Positions 26,101-35,154 of a DNA stretch of 64,000 bases are shown piece after piece. The stretch lies in NCBI RefSeq assembly GCF_004346225.1, contig NZ_SMAJ01000011.1, forward strand, positions 1 to 64,000, read 5' to 3'. The notes under the pieces are model-generated. The model was not told the DNA's origin. It made no database searches and was given only the letters and a program-made list of their open reading frames with translations. Every line of letters starts with the position of its first letter. Positions within the stretch are counted from its first letter, which is position 1. Position numbers and translations under genes: made by a program. This DNA is from Paralcaligenes ureilyticus (GTDB lineage: Bacteria; Pseudomonadota; Gammaproteobacteria; Burkholderiales; Burkholderiaceae_B).

Positions 26101-27966
26101 GTAGCCGCCTATCGCAAAGCGGGTTGGGTCGACTCTATTCAAGACAAAGCTGGGGTAGAACGGTATGACCTCAATGCCTGTCTGGGTTTGAGCCGCCGCG
26201 GCCTGGCCCTTGGTGACGGGCTTTTTGGGTCGCGGGGGATCGATTTGACCCGTGCCGTCGCCAAAGCGCAGGAACTGCCCGTTTTGTTCTATGCCCAGAT
26301 CCAGCGTTGTGGCGGCTATTCCTTCGTTTGCGGCATCGGTTCGAATGCGCGTGGGGCCTCCCAGGTGCTGCGAACTGATGTAGTTTGCCGCATAGCGCTG
26401 GCCGTTTAACTGCCAGTTGGAATTGACCGCGGCAATGCCGCCGTCGCCGCCGGCCACGACGGCATAGGTGGGGTTGCCTGCGCGCAACTGGATGGTCGAG
26501 CCGTTGTCCTGCATGGCGGCAACGGTGGTGTGGCTTAGCGCGTTCCAGGCCGCGTCGTGGATTTCCCCCGTTTGCAGATTGCCGTTCAAAGACTGCCAGA
26601 TGCCGTAGCGGCTTGTCGGGTCGGTGCGCCGGTAAATGCCGCCGTCGTCGGTCTGCAGCAGATTGCCGGCCGCATCGATCATCATGAAGCGCGAATCGGC
26701 GTGAGGGCCCGAGCCATTGGCCGTGTAATCATCGGTGATGGCTTCCCATACGGTTTGGCCGGTGGCGGGGTTGAACTTGCCGCGAAACAGGCGGCCGCTG
26801 TAGGTGCGCGCGCCGATGGAGGTGGGCAGGCCATCGCCGACCAGCGCGCCGGGGCCCTGTGCATCGCCGCTCAGGTACACCACGGTGGAGTCGTTGGGGT
26901 CGACCAGCAGCGCGCCATGCAGCCCGAATTGCCCCGAGGTGTAGATGCCCCACTGAACCGTCGTGCCGTCGGGCAGATATTCGGTGGTGCCTACCGACCC
27001 CATGCTGGTCCAGGACTGGCCCTGATTGGAGGAGCGGTATACCGTGACGGGCGGGTTTTCCTTTAATAGCCCGCTGGGGGTGCTGACGGGGCTGATGACG
27101 CTGGCCACAACGGTTCCGTCGCGGGCGATGGACAGCATGATGTCCTGGGTCAGAGGCATATTCGCGCTGGCGGGCTTGAGGATGGGCAAGGCCGACAGCC
27201 AGGTCCAGCTGGCCCCACCGTCGTCAGAGCGGTATACCCCTTTGGGATCCTGGTAAATGCCGGCGCTATCCTTGCCCGCCACGACCGCGGCGTAGTAGCG
27301 GTTGGCGTTGTTGGGGTCGTTCACCAGGCTGGTGATATTGCCGGCGGGCAGGCCGGTGCTGGCATTGGTGAATGTCGCGCCGCCGTCGGCGCTGCGCCAG
27401 ACGCCGGGGTCGTTTGGCGACGTCTTGATGCCTACTACGATCTGATTGCCGTTGGCAATAATTCGCGAGATATCCTTGCCCATCAGATCGTTGCCCAGAG
27501 GAGGCGACCAGGCCCCCGTGGTGGTGTCAAAGCGCACGATGCCGGTCGATGCGCCGCTTACGTTGTACGAGCTTTGCTTGCCAAAGCCCACCCATAAATA
27601 AGACGGGTCGCTCTGGTCGAAAGACATGGCGCCAATCGACAGGGACGGGAGATCGTCGCCCAGCGGTTTCCAGGTAGCTCCGCCGTCCACGGTCTGCCAG
27701 ACGCCGCCGTTGACCGCGCTGGCAAACAGCATGTTGGGATGGGTGGGGCTGGGCAGCACGGCCTGCATGGCTCCCGCTACCGGATTGTTGCCGATGCCTA
27801 CGACGTTGGTCGAGGCGCCGCCAGGCGTGGCCATGATGGTGGGAGAAGGGCCTACGGGCATCCACGATTGCGCCCGGGCAGGGGAGTATGGAATCGACAA
27901 GGCCACGACAAGCGCCGCGAACAGAGTGGCAAAATTCGGGTGTTGTCGTGGGGTGCGAAGAATCAT
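23119..27966 (-). CDS. Autotransporter with BNR-type propeller passenger
   Basis: This 1615-residue type Va secreted protein has four parts. Residues 1-33 are a signal peptide ending ARAQS. Residues about 40-830 hold BNR/sialidase-like repeats (TVDGGATW, SADGGATF, SDDGGASW, SSNQGQSW), suggesting one or two beta-propellers. Residues about 860-1100 hold passenger-associated beta-strand repeats (YSGGTSLNGGLTL, YTGGTFISGATL). About 1340-1615 is the outer-membrane beta-barrel, ending in Trp. Sialidase catalytic residues are not evident, so a binding role is as likely as an enzymatic one. It is likely surface-exposed. Confidence 0.9.
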   Translation of the reverse strand: MILRTPRQHPNFATLFAALVVALSIPYSPARAQSWMPVGPSPTIMATPGGASTNVVGIGNNPVAGAMQAVLPSPTHPNMLFASAVNGGVWQTVDGGATWKPLGDDLPSLSIGAMSFDQSDPSYLWVGFGKQSSYNVSGASTGIVRFDTTTGAWSPPLGNDLMGKDISRIIANGNQIVVGIKTSPNDPGVWRSADGGATFTNASTGLPAGNITSLVNDPNNANRYYAAVVAGKDSAGIYQDPKGVYRSDDGGASWTWLSALPILKPASANMPLTQDIMLSIARDGTVVASVISPVSTPSGLLKENPPVTVYRSSNQGQSWTSMGSVGTTEYLPDGTTVQWGIYTSGQFGLHGALLVDPNDSTVVYLSGDAQGPGALVGDGLPTSIGARTYSGRLFRGKFNPATGQTVWEAITDDYTANGSGPHADSRFMMIDAAGNLLQTDDGGIYRRTDPTSRYGIWQSLNGNLQTGEIHDAAWNALSHTTVAAMQDNGSTIQLRAGNPTYAVVAGGDGGIAAVNSNWQLNGQRYAANYISSQHLGGPTRIRTDAANEGIAATTLDLGIEQNGQFLRFGDGTGQIDPPRPKKPVTKGQAAAAQTQTGIEVIPFYPSFVLNRVDPTRFAIGGYDLYAGQDPMVEDSQNPVRIVTQKLTNTGPTNLGFISLAYGAHNNADALLGGTGYRNDLAVNGDLYYTPDVNTTVPTSIYSSTGIQAALFDRSLGTGRVYASDGTHILRGAPTSNTAYAFTDISGNLPAGFNERRGLDHIDYNGVSALVAAGTHNVAGGNWLYTLRGPADATSFIWDTRLGKIPNSQVFGLDYSTEDDVLLAYTMGRGAFALADVTTYFPEATQLIFGQAGFDSLPVNAQLTDGQTLDGHAFGRPLIKRGAGTLSLAGATATYSGGTSLNGGLTLVDSDANLGVGGSGLSFDSGTLRFLAPFSLNRPINLMAGGGALDTGRLAVAQGSQPIGGTGQLTITGGGLYTLTTDNSYTGGTFISGATLAASKDSQLGAAGGGIGFDAGRLNLQDNFALNPSGTFNRPLTVYLGGGTLDTGNNDIPFAGSINGSGALTFLGHPLQIAGDLHMNAIWNGPMNVPASITLRGTGLINGPLTVRGRLYPGNSPGTMTVNGPVTQMPGSSFAVDIDGTGTANGPGNYSRLVVNGLANTYTANGQITPILRGITGAASNIYTPALGQGFTVVQAAGGVSGSYSGLTQPASGLLPGSRFDTVYGSQAVQLYVTPASYTGLDVLGIPTNANRQRVGGALERIRPAAGVRAPGGSQALFDALSPVGATQLAPTLDQLSGVSHAQLLWSDMNNSKMLTRQLMDLVGTSRRDERGVQTRAIDGKSDSSAWAYVLQRNSHQKDDSLGYGYDDTANGIMVGFERRLAPGAVAGISLGYADSRPTVTQGMGSGSLQNWQLMAYGSRERDGWFVEGAAGFGIGQISARRNVNLPGIGGVYRADLRSRNLTLEGQTGWRLEGDGPRLEASLGLQYLASRHLAASENGAASAAVLGISAGTLQSLAPSAGLAGSIPFKTAAMDWRASLRARVSHELLDKRPTLNTTLLGTSMDIKGAAVGRTTVTVGLGLSGQINQRVSVYADVAQETAGHWRATTASMGLRIMW

Positions 27967-28284
27967 GCGGCGTCCCGTATGGCAAGGCTGGTGTTTGAGG
28001 GGATGGGTGTCCCGGTTTCAGGCTCGTCAGGCGATATCAGGCGTGAAATCGCATTCCAAATTGTTTCTGAAAAGAAACAATACATATCTTTATATGTATC
28101 TTAACATTTCTTTAGCGCTAAATGGTTACTTTTTGCACTTGATATATACCTGATGGCAGCTTTGGCCGATGGCTCAAATCCATCTTCTATTAGGGTAATT
28201 TTTGATGGTTCACATACCTTTTTCAGAATGTGATGTATAACGTCCCACAGCATAAAAATGCTACCCCCGCTGCGGGTACGTTCT
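27967..28284. promoter_or_regulatory. Autotransporter upstream region with two adjacent palindromes
   Basis: This gap holds TTGTTTC-TGAAAA-GAAACAA (28061-28080), directly followed by TACATAT-CTTT-ATATGTA (28081-28098), 95-132 bases before the autotransporter ATG. They could be operator sites or stem-loops in the leader. I see no further gene in it; short frames at 28101-28310 are not convincing. Confidence 0.5.
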
Positions 28285-28351
28285 GTAGCGGCACCCCTTG
28301 TGGGTGCCATCGATGCGCTACAAAAATGGCAGCCACAAGGGCTGCCACTAC
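28285..28351. repeat. REPIN: inverted REP pair with outward GTAG ends
   Basis: A plus-strand CACC-type copy (28285-28310) and a minus-strand AGCC-type copy (28326-28351) are separated by 15 bases, reading GTAG ... CTAC over 67 bases. It lies downstream of the FadR-type gene's 3' end. It has the same layout as the unit at 13112-13180 but with the two stem types swapped. Confidence 0.85.
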
Positions 28352-28402
28352 ATTGCTGCCGCGACCCCCAGCATTTCGGCCGGAATCTGGACCTGTCGCA
28401 GT

Positions 28403-29158
28403 TCAGCCTTTCGCCGATTCGTGCGTCATCTGTTCGTACGCTTTGCGCAGGCGCTCGCGGCTATTGGTCAGATGGGTGCGCATGGCGGCGCGTGCGGCCT
28501 CGGGGTCGCGCCGTTCGATGGCGGCATATATATTTTCGTGCTCGCGGTTGACGCGCTGCAAGTAGATGCGTCGGTCATCCAGAGCCAGCTGAGCCGTGTC
28601 GATACGAGCCCGGGGGATCATGTTGTTGCCCAACTGGCGAAGAATGTCCTGAAAATACTGGTTTCCGGCGATGCTCGCCATCTTCAAATGAAAGGCCAAG
28701 TCGGCTGAAATGGCGCTGCCGTCGGCTTGATCGATATGTTTTTCGAAGTCGTCGAGCAAGGCGCTGAGCGCCAGTACGTCTTGATCGCTGCGGCGCACGG
28801 CGGCGAGCGCCGCGACTTCGGTTTCCAGGCCCAAACGCAGCTCCAGAACCGCCAGGGTGTCGAGCATGGTGAAAATGCCATCTGTCGCAATCTTGACCGC
28901 CTGGCCGGCGTTGGGCTCCAGCACGAAAGTGCCGATGCCGTGGCGGGTTTCGACCAGACCGGCCGCCTGCAGGCGCGAAATGGCTTCGCGCACGACGGTG
29001 CGGCTGACCGAGTGTTCGCGCATGATGTCCGATTCGGTGGGAAGCTTCGCGCCGGTGCTGAAACGGCCATTGCGGATATGTTCGGAGAACGCGTCGACTA
29101 CCTTGTCGGTCAGGCTGCGCGGGCGTTTTTTGGAAGAGGCACTGGAAGTCGTAGCCAT
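28403..29158 (-). CDS. FadR/GntR-family transcriptional regulator
   Basis: This 251-residue protein has an N-terminal winged helix (KLPTESDIMREHSVSRTVVREAISRL, about residues 39-64) and an all-helical FCD ligand domain (about 95-235) with His/Asp metal-site candidates. The ATG at 29158 replaces a much longer, unsupported upstream frame. It closely resembles the regulator at 61379-62125 (both have RTVVREAISRLQAAG and VETRHGIG), so it may sense a related sugar acid. No clear target operon adjoins it. Confidence 0.88.
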   Translation of the reverse strand: MATTSSASSKKRPRSLTDKVVDAFSEHIRNGRFSTGAKLPTESDIMREHSVSRTVVREAISRLQAAGLVETRHGIGTFVLEPNAGQAVKIATDGIFTMLDTLAVLELRLGLETEVAALAAVRRSDQDVLALSALLDDFEKHIDQADGSAISADLAFHLKMASIAGNQYFQDILRQLGNNMIPRARIDTAQLALDDRRIYLQRVNREHENIYAAIERRDPEAARAAMRTHLTNSRERLRKAYEQMTHESAKG

Positions 29159-29198
29159 TGCTGCACAGTATAAGCACATATGATGCCTGTCAATGCGA

Positions 29199-30092
29199 TT
29201 ATTTCTGGATGTGATCGGCCAGAAAATCAATGAGCGTACGCACTGAAGGCAGCAGGCCCCTGCGCGATGGGAATACCGCGTGCACGATCGCGCCCTGAGG
29301 AGTCCAGTCAGGAATGATGTCCACCAGGCGTCCTTCCTGCAGGTCCTTTTCCACCACCATGCACGGTAGTTGCACGACACCGATTCCCAGCAGGGCGGCC
29401 TGGCGCAGCGCCGTCATGTCTTCGGTGATATAGCGGGGGTGATGCGGTACTTCGGCGATAGCCCCATTGGGGCCGTTCAGCCGCCAGAGATGATCATGCT
29501 GCGATCCCCGCCAATCCATGCTGGGCAAGCCGCTCAAATCGGCCGGCGTCAGCCGTGATTTAAGCGCACCTGATAAACGTGGGCTGGCCACCAGCCGTTG
29601 TGGGCTGTCGGCCAATACCCGCATCACGAGATCGCTGCTTTCCAAAGGTGGGAAACGCACGCGTAGAGCCAGGTCCAGTCCTTCTCCCAACACATCTGCC
29701 TGCCGGTTTGCGGCATCAAGGTGCACCTGAACACGCGGGTTTTCAACCATGAAACGGCCGACCAGTTCGCCTATGCAGTAGTGCAGCAGGGTGGTGGGAC
29801 AGCTCATGCGCACAATGCCTTGCGGTTCTGACTGCATGCGCTGGACGGCCTCTGCGGCCGCTTCGGCTTCAATCAGCATGGCGACGCAATGGCGGTAGTA
29901 TTCCTGGCCCAGCTCGGTCACGAAAAAGTGCCGCGTCGATCGTTGTATCAGGCGAACACCGAGGCGTTCCTCAAGCTGGGATATGCGTCTGCTAAGTTTG
30001 GACTTTGGCATGTTCAAGGCCCGGCCCGCCGGCGCAAAGCCGCGGTGCTCGACGACCTGCGCGAAGTAGTAGAGATCGTTGAGATCTTCCAT
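29199..30092 (-). CDS. LysR-family transcriptional regulator
   Basis: This 297-residue regulator opens with MEDLNDLYYFAQVVEHRGFAP and has the helix-turn-helix LNMPKSKLSRRISQLEERLG (about residues 26-45), followed by the LysR effector domain. It is divergent from the first pirin gene, 100 bases away. This LysR-pirin pairing is common, and the regulator probably controls the pirins. Confidence 0.9.
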   Translation of the reverse strand: MEDLNDLYYFAQVVEHRGFAPAGRALNMPKSKLSRRISQLEERLGVRLIQRSTRHFFVTELGQEYYRHCVAMLIEAEAAAEAVQRMQSEPQGIVRMSCPTTLLHYCIGELVGRFMVENPRVQVHLDAANRQADVLGEGLDLALRVRFPPLESSDLVMRVLADSPQRLVASPRLSGALKSRLTPADLSGLPSMDWRGSQHDHLWRLNGPNGAIAEVPHHPRYITEDMTALRQAALLGIGVVQLPCMVVEKDLQEGRLVDIIPDWTPQGAIVHAVFPSRRGLLPSVRTLIDFLADHIQK

Positions 30093-30191
30093 TATTGTTC
30101 CTTAAATAGAACTCTGATGGCAATTTAACCGGTCTACCGCGAAAAATGTTGAGCCCCTATGATGGTATTCATGAACATCAGGAGAAACACT

Positions 30192-31064
30192 ATGAAAAAA
30201 ATTCTCGGCACCTATAGCAGCCCCAGACAGCATTGGGTGGGTGATGGCTTCCCGGTTCGCTCGCTATTTTCGTATGACACTTTGGGCAAGCACGTTAGCC
30301 CTTTTTTGCTGCTGGACTATGCGGGCCCGATGGATTTTGCCCCCGCCCAACGCCCGCGCGGCGTAGGCGAGCATCCGCATCGCGGCTTCGAGACAGTCAC
30401 GATTGTCTACAAGGGCGAAGTGGCGCACCGCGATTCGACCGGTAGCGGCGGCCTTATCGGCCCGGGCGATGTGCAATGGATGACGGCGGCCTCGGGCATC
30501 CTGCATGAAGAGTTCCATTCGCCTGAGTTCACCCGTACGGGTGGCTCTCTGGAAATGGTGCAGCTTTGGGTAAACCTTCCCGCCAAGGACAAAATGAGTG
30601 CGCCGGGCTACCAGACGATACTCGACGGCGACATCCCTTCGCTTGAATTGGCCGGCAACGCCGGGCAAGTGCGAGTCATCGCGGGCAACTACAAGGGGCA
30701 TCAGGGGCCGGCCAAGACGTTCACGCCGATCGATGTGTGGGACTTGCGTTTGCGGGCTGGCCACACGACCGAATTGATGGCGCCCGAGGGCCGCACCTTT
30801 GCGCTGGTCGTGCTGCATGGTACTGTGCTTGTCAATGGGCAACAGCTCGCGCGTGAAGCGCAAATGGTCATGCTCGACCGCGCTGGAACCGATGTGTCTC
30901 TGGAGGCCAACAGCGATGCGACGGTGCTGGTGTTAAGCGGCGAACCCATAGAAGAACCGATAGTAGGCTATGGTCCGTTCGTGATGAACACGCAGGCTGA
31001 AATCCAGCAAGCCATCGAAGACTTCAACAGTGGCCGGTTTGGCCAGATGCCGCAGGCGGCGTAA
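30192..31064 (+). CDS. Pirin family protein
   Basis: This 290-residue bicupin has the pirin metal-binding run GEHPHRGFETVT (His cluster near residues 60-65), the later GDVQWMTAASGILHEE, and the pirin C-terminal domain. CAGGAGA precedes ATG 30192; the upstream ATG in frame lacks this. Pirins bind iron and some have quercetin 2,3-dioxygenase activity; the physiological role is unclear. A second pirin follows after 28 bases. Confidence 0.9.
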   Translation: MKKILGTYSSPRQHWVGDGFPVRSLFSYDTLGKHVSPFLLLDYAGPMDFAPAQRPRGVGEHPHRGFETVTIVYKGEVAHRDSTGSGGLIGPGDVQWMTAASGILHEEFHSPEFTRTGGSLEMVQLWVNLPAKDKMSAPGYQTILDGDIPSLELAGNAGQVRVIAGNYKGHQGPAKTFTPIDVWDLRLRAGHTTELMAPEGRTFALVVLHGTVLVNGQQLAREAQMVMLDRAGTDVSLEANSDATVLVLSGEPIEEPIVGYGPFVMNTQAEIQQAIEDFNSGRFGQMPQAA

Positions 31065-31092
31065 ATCCGCACATCATCCAGGAGAAATGCGA

Positions 31093-32028
31093 ATGAGCAC
31101 TAATGAAACCCAGCCTGCGCCATCGGGCCAGCAGGCCGATGGCGAACCAGCCATACAGCGCGTGATCGCACGCAGCGCCGAAATTGGCGGCGGCATTTCG
31201 GTCAATCGCCTGATGCCGTCGCGACAGCGCAGGATGATCGGCGCCTGGTGTTTCCTGGATCATGCCGGCCCGGCCGTTTTCAGCCCCGGCGCGGGCATGC
31301 GCGTGGGGCCGCACCCGCATACGGGCTTGCAGACGTTCACGTGGATGATCGAGGGTGAGGTTCTGCACCGCGATAGCCTGGGCAATGTTCAGGTCATACG
31401 CCCCGGCCAGGTCAATCTGATGACGGCCGGACGAGGCATCACTCACACCGAGGAATCATTGCCGGGGGAAAACAAGCTGCACGCGGCTCAGTTGTGGATT
31501 GCTTTGCCGTCCAAGGACAAGGACTGCGAGCCGGCCTTCGATCATCATCCGGATCTGCCCGTGTGGGATGCGCAGGGTTGCCGTTTTACCTTGTTGGCCG
31601 GCCGCTATGAAGGGCGTAGCGCCGCGGCCAAAACGTACTCGCCGCTGGTGGGAATCGATGTGTTCAGCGCGCAGGGCGGCGCTGTCGAACTGACGCTGGA
31701 TCCCGCGTTCGAATATGGTGTATTGCCTTTGACGGGCCATGTTTCGATTGATCAGGAAAGTTTTGCCGCCAACGAACTGGCTTATCTGGGGTCGGGATCA
31801 ACGCGTGCGAACCTGCATTTTTCGGCTGATAGCCGGGCTATTTTGATTGGCGGCGAACCCTATCGGGAAGAAATTCTGCTGTGGTGGAATTTCGTGGGCC
31901 ACAGCAAATCCGAAATTGCCCAGGCCCAGCACGAATGGGAAGCGGGCGGCGCCCGCTTTGGGCGCGTCGATGGCTACGATGGCGCGCCCCTGGTGGCTCC
32001 CGCTTTGCCGTGGCCGGGTTTTGCCTGA
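31093..32028 (+). CDS. Pirin family protein (second copy)
   Basis: This 311-residue bicupin has the metal motif GPHPHTGLQTFTWM and GQVNLMTAGRGITHTEES. It differs strongly from its upstream neighbour, so the pair is not a recent duplication. AGGAG lies 8 bases before ATG 31093; an ATG two codons earlier is too close to that site. It is probably cotranscribed with the first pirin under the divergent LysR regulator. Confidence 0.9.
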   Translation: MSTNETQPAPSGQQADGEPAIQRVIARSAEIGGGISVNRLMPSRQRRMIGAWCFLDHAGPAVFSPGAGMRVGPHPHTGLQTFTWMIEGEVLHRDSLGNVQVIRPGQVNLMTAGRGITHTEESLPGENKLHAAQLWIALPSKDKDCEPAFDHHPDLPVWDAQGCRFTLLAGRYEGRSAAAKTYSPLVGIDVFSAQGGAVELTLDPAFEYGVLPLTGHVSIDQESFAANELAYLGSGSTRANLHFSADSRAILIGGEPYREEILLWWNFVGHSKSEIAQAQHEWEAGGARFGRVDGYDGAPLVAPALPWPGFA

Positions 32029-32087
32029 CCAGGCATCTAGCGTGCTTCCTTCGTGATATAGTCTTTACGCAACGTGATTCGTTGCAA

Positions 32088-32232
32088 CGTTCTCAGGGCG
32101 GGGCGAAAATCCCCACCGGCGGTAATTGCGCGTTAGCGCATAGCCCGCGAGCGCTTGCTGGTTTATGCGGCAGGGACAGCAGACCTGGTTGGATTCCGGG
32201 GCCGACGGTTAAAGTCCGGATGAAAGAGAATG
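32088..32232 (+). ncRNA. FMN riboswitch (RFN element)
   Basis: Conserved RFN blocks appear in order: TCTCAGGGCGGGG, CCCCACCGGCGGTAA, AGCCCGCGAGCG, CAGCAGACCTGGTTGGATTC, GGGGCCGACGGTTAAAGTC and CGGATGAAAGAGAA. The P1 stem pairs CGTTCTC with GAGAATG. It lies 78 bases before ribH. FMN binding would reduce expression of the lumazine synthase gene, probably through the hairpin at 32280-32298. Confidence 0.95.
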
Positions 32233-32279
32233 GGGTTTCTGCCTGGTTGTTTCCGTGCCGTCGTGGTTATCCCGTGCGC

Positions 32280-32298
32280 CCTATTTTTCGTAAATAGG
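32280..32298 (+). promoter_or_regulatory. RBS-sequestering hairpin after the FMN riboswitch
   Basis: CCTATTT-TTCGT-AAATAGG is a perfect 7-bp stem whose 3' arm overlaps the ribH Shine-Dalgarno (AGGAG, 32296-32300). This suggests translational control by the riboswitch rather than transcription termination. The role is inferred from the overlap. Confidence 0.6.
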
Positions 32299-32309
32299 AG
32301 CTTCAAAGA

Positions 32310-32801
32310 ATGTCTTCCCATCAAGCCAGTGCCTTTTCCAAAGCGGCCAGAATTGCCTTTGTGCAAGCATGTTGGCATCGCGACGTTGTGGATCAATGCC
32401 GTATCGGATTTGCAGAGGAAATGAAAAATCTCGGCTTTGCGGATAGTGCGGTCGATTACTTCGAGGTGGCCGGCGCCTTCGAAATACCGTTATACGCGAA
32501 GCGGCTTGCCCAAAGCGGCCGGTACAAGGCGGTGGTGGCCGCGGGGTTCGTGGTCGATGGCGGGATCTATCGCCACGAATTCGTCGCCGGGGCCGTCATT
32601 ACAGGGCTGATGCAGGTACAGCTGGAGACCAGCGTGCCGGTCATTTCGGCCGTTCTGACGCCCCACCATTTCAATGCTCACGATGAACATACCAAGTTCT
32701 TTCGCGAGCACTTTCGTGTGAAGGGGATGGAGGCGGCACAGGCTTGCACCGACACGATCGAGAAAACGCAACAGCTCGAGCAGTGGGGCAAGGCGGCTTG
32801 A
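32310..32801 (+). CDS. ribH: 6,7-dimethyl-8-ribityllumazine synthase, type II
   Basis: This 163-residue enzyme condenses 5-amino-6-ribitylamino-uracil with dihydroxybutanone phosphate to lumazine, the riboflavin precursor. VAGAFEIPLYAKRLA and FVVDGGIYRHEFVAGAVI resemble Brucella-type RibH2 rather than the classic RibH with its GxVIRG loop, and the catalytic His is in PHHF. It has its own FMN riboswitch and no other rib gene beside it, so the main riboflavin operon is probably elsewhere. Confidence 0.9.
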   Translation: MSSHQASAFSKAARIAFVQACWHRDVVDQCRIGFAEEMKNLGFADSAVDYFEVAGAFEIPLYAKRLAQSGRYKAVVAAGFVVDGGIYRHEFVAGAVITGLMQVQLETSVPVISAVLTPHHFNAHDEHTKFFREHFRVKGMEAAQACTDTIEKTQQLEQWGKAA

Positions 32802-32876
32802 GGCGGTTTTTCTGATGGGTTGAAAATTTTTTGCCGCGGCCCTGGATGGGCGGGTGATTAATAAAGGTGAGTCGAT

Positions 32877-33314
32877 ATGAGCAGCTTCATGCAAGCGGCT
32901 ATTGAGGAGGCGCAATGCGGCCTGGCCGAGGGCGGCATCCCGATTGGTTCGGTGCTCGTGCATCAGGGCCGGATCATCGGCCGAGGGCACAACCGGCGGG
33001 TCCAGCAGGGCAGCGCGATCCTGCATGGCGAAATGGACGCGTTCGAAAACGCCGGCCGTCAGCCGGCCAGCGTATACCGCGAGTCGGTGTTGTACACGAC
33101 TCTTTCGCCCTGCCCGATGTGCAGCGGCGCTATTTTGCTCTACGGGATTCCGAAGGTGGTCGTGGGCGAAAACCGCACATTCATGGGCGACGAAGCCTTG
33201 TTGCGCGATCGCGGCGTGCAGGTGGAAACGCTGCAGGACGAAACCTGCATTGCATTGATGCGCGATTTCATTGCCGCCAAGCCGGCGTTGTGGGATGAGG
33301 ATATTGGGGTGTGA
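32877..33314 (+). CDS. Cytosine/nucleoside deaminase of the yeast Fcy1 type
   Basis: This 145-residue CDA-fold zinc enzyme has HGEMDAFENAG (zinc His and catalytic Glu) and SPCPMCSGAI (two zinc Cys). The following YGIPKVVVGENRTFMG and the C-terminal WDEDIGV closely resemble yeast cytosine deaminase. It probably deaminates cytosine to uracil for pyrimidine salvage; guanine or another base is possible. AAAGGTGA precedes the ATG. It stands between ribH and a convergent ABC-F gene. Confidence 0.88.
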   Translation: MSSFMQAAIEEAQCGLAEGGIPIGSVLVHQGRIIGRGHNRRVQQGSAILHGEMDAFENAGRQPASVYRESVLYTTLSPCPMCSGAILLYGIPKVVVGENRTFMGDEALLRDRGVQVETLQDETCIALMRDFIAAKPALWDEDIGV

Positions 33315-33315
33315 T

Positions 33316-33337
33316 ATGGCACCCACAAGGGGTGCCG

Positions 33338-33341
<4 letters not shown>
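33316..33341 (-). repeat. REP element (CACC type) containing a stop codon
   Basis: Minus-strand copy with the stem GGCACCC/GGGTGCC. Its GTAGC supplies the TAG (33340-33338) that ends the ABC-F gene. It lies between two convergent genes, 2 bases after the deaminase stop. Confidence 0.85.
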
Positions 33342-35008
<1,667 letters not shown>

Positions 35009-35085
35009 TGAAATAGGCCCTTCGCTCGTCGTGTGTGTCCGGGCAGGGCGATAGAAAACCATGTAGGAGGGCGTGGATTGTAGCA

Positions 35086-35102
35086 TTCGCGCCTGGCGCG
35101 AA
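35086..35102. promoter_or_regulatory. Perfect short palindrome between divergent promoters
   Basis: TTCGCGCC-T-GGCGCGAA lies between the divergent ABC-F and M20 peptidase genes, 53 bases before the latter. It could be an operator; no family is assignable. Confidence 0.35.
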
Positions 35103-35154
35103 GGCATGGACTTGGGTTTAAAATCAACGGGTTCACTATCGATGAGGAAAAGCA

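Noticed and set aside
28101-28310. Minus-strand frame of 69 residues before the FadR gene
   Set aside because: It runs through a REP copy and AT-rich sequence without RBS or domain.
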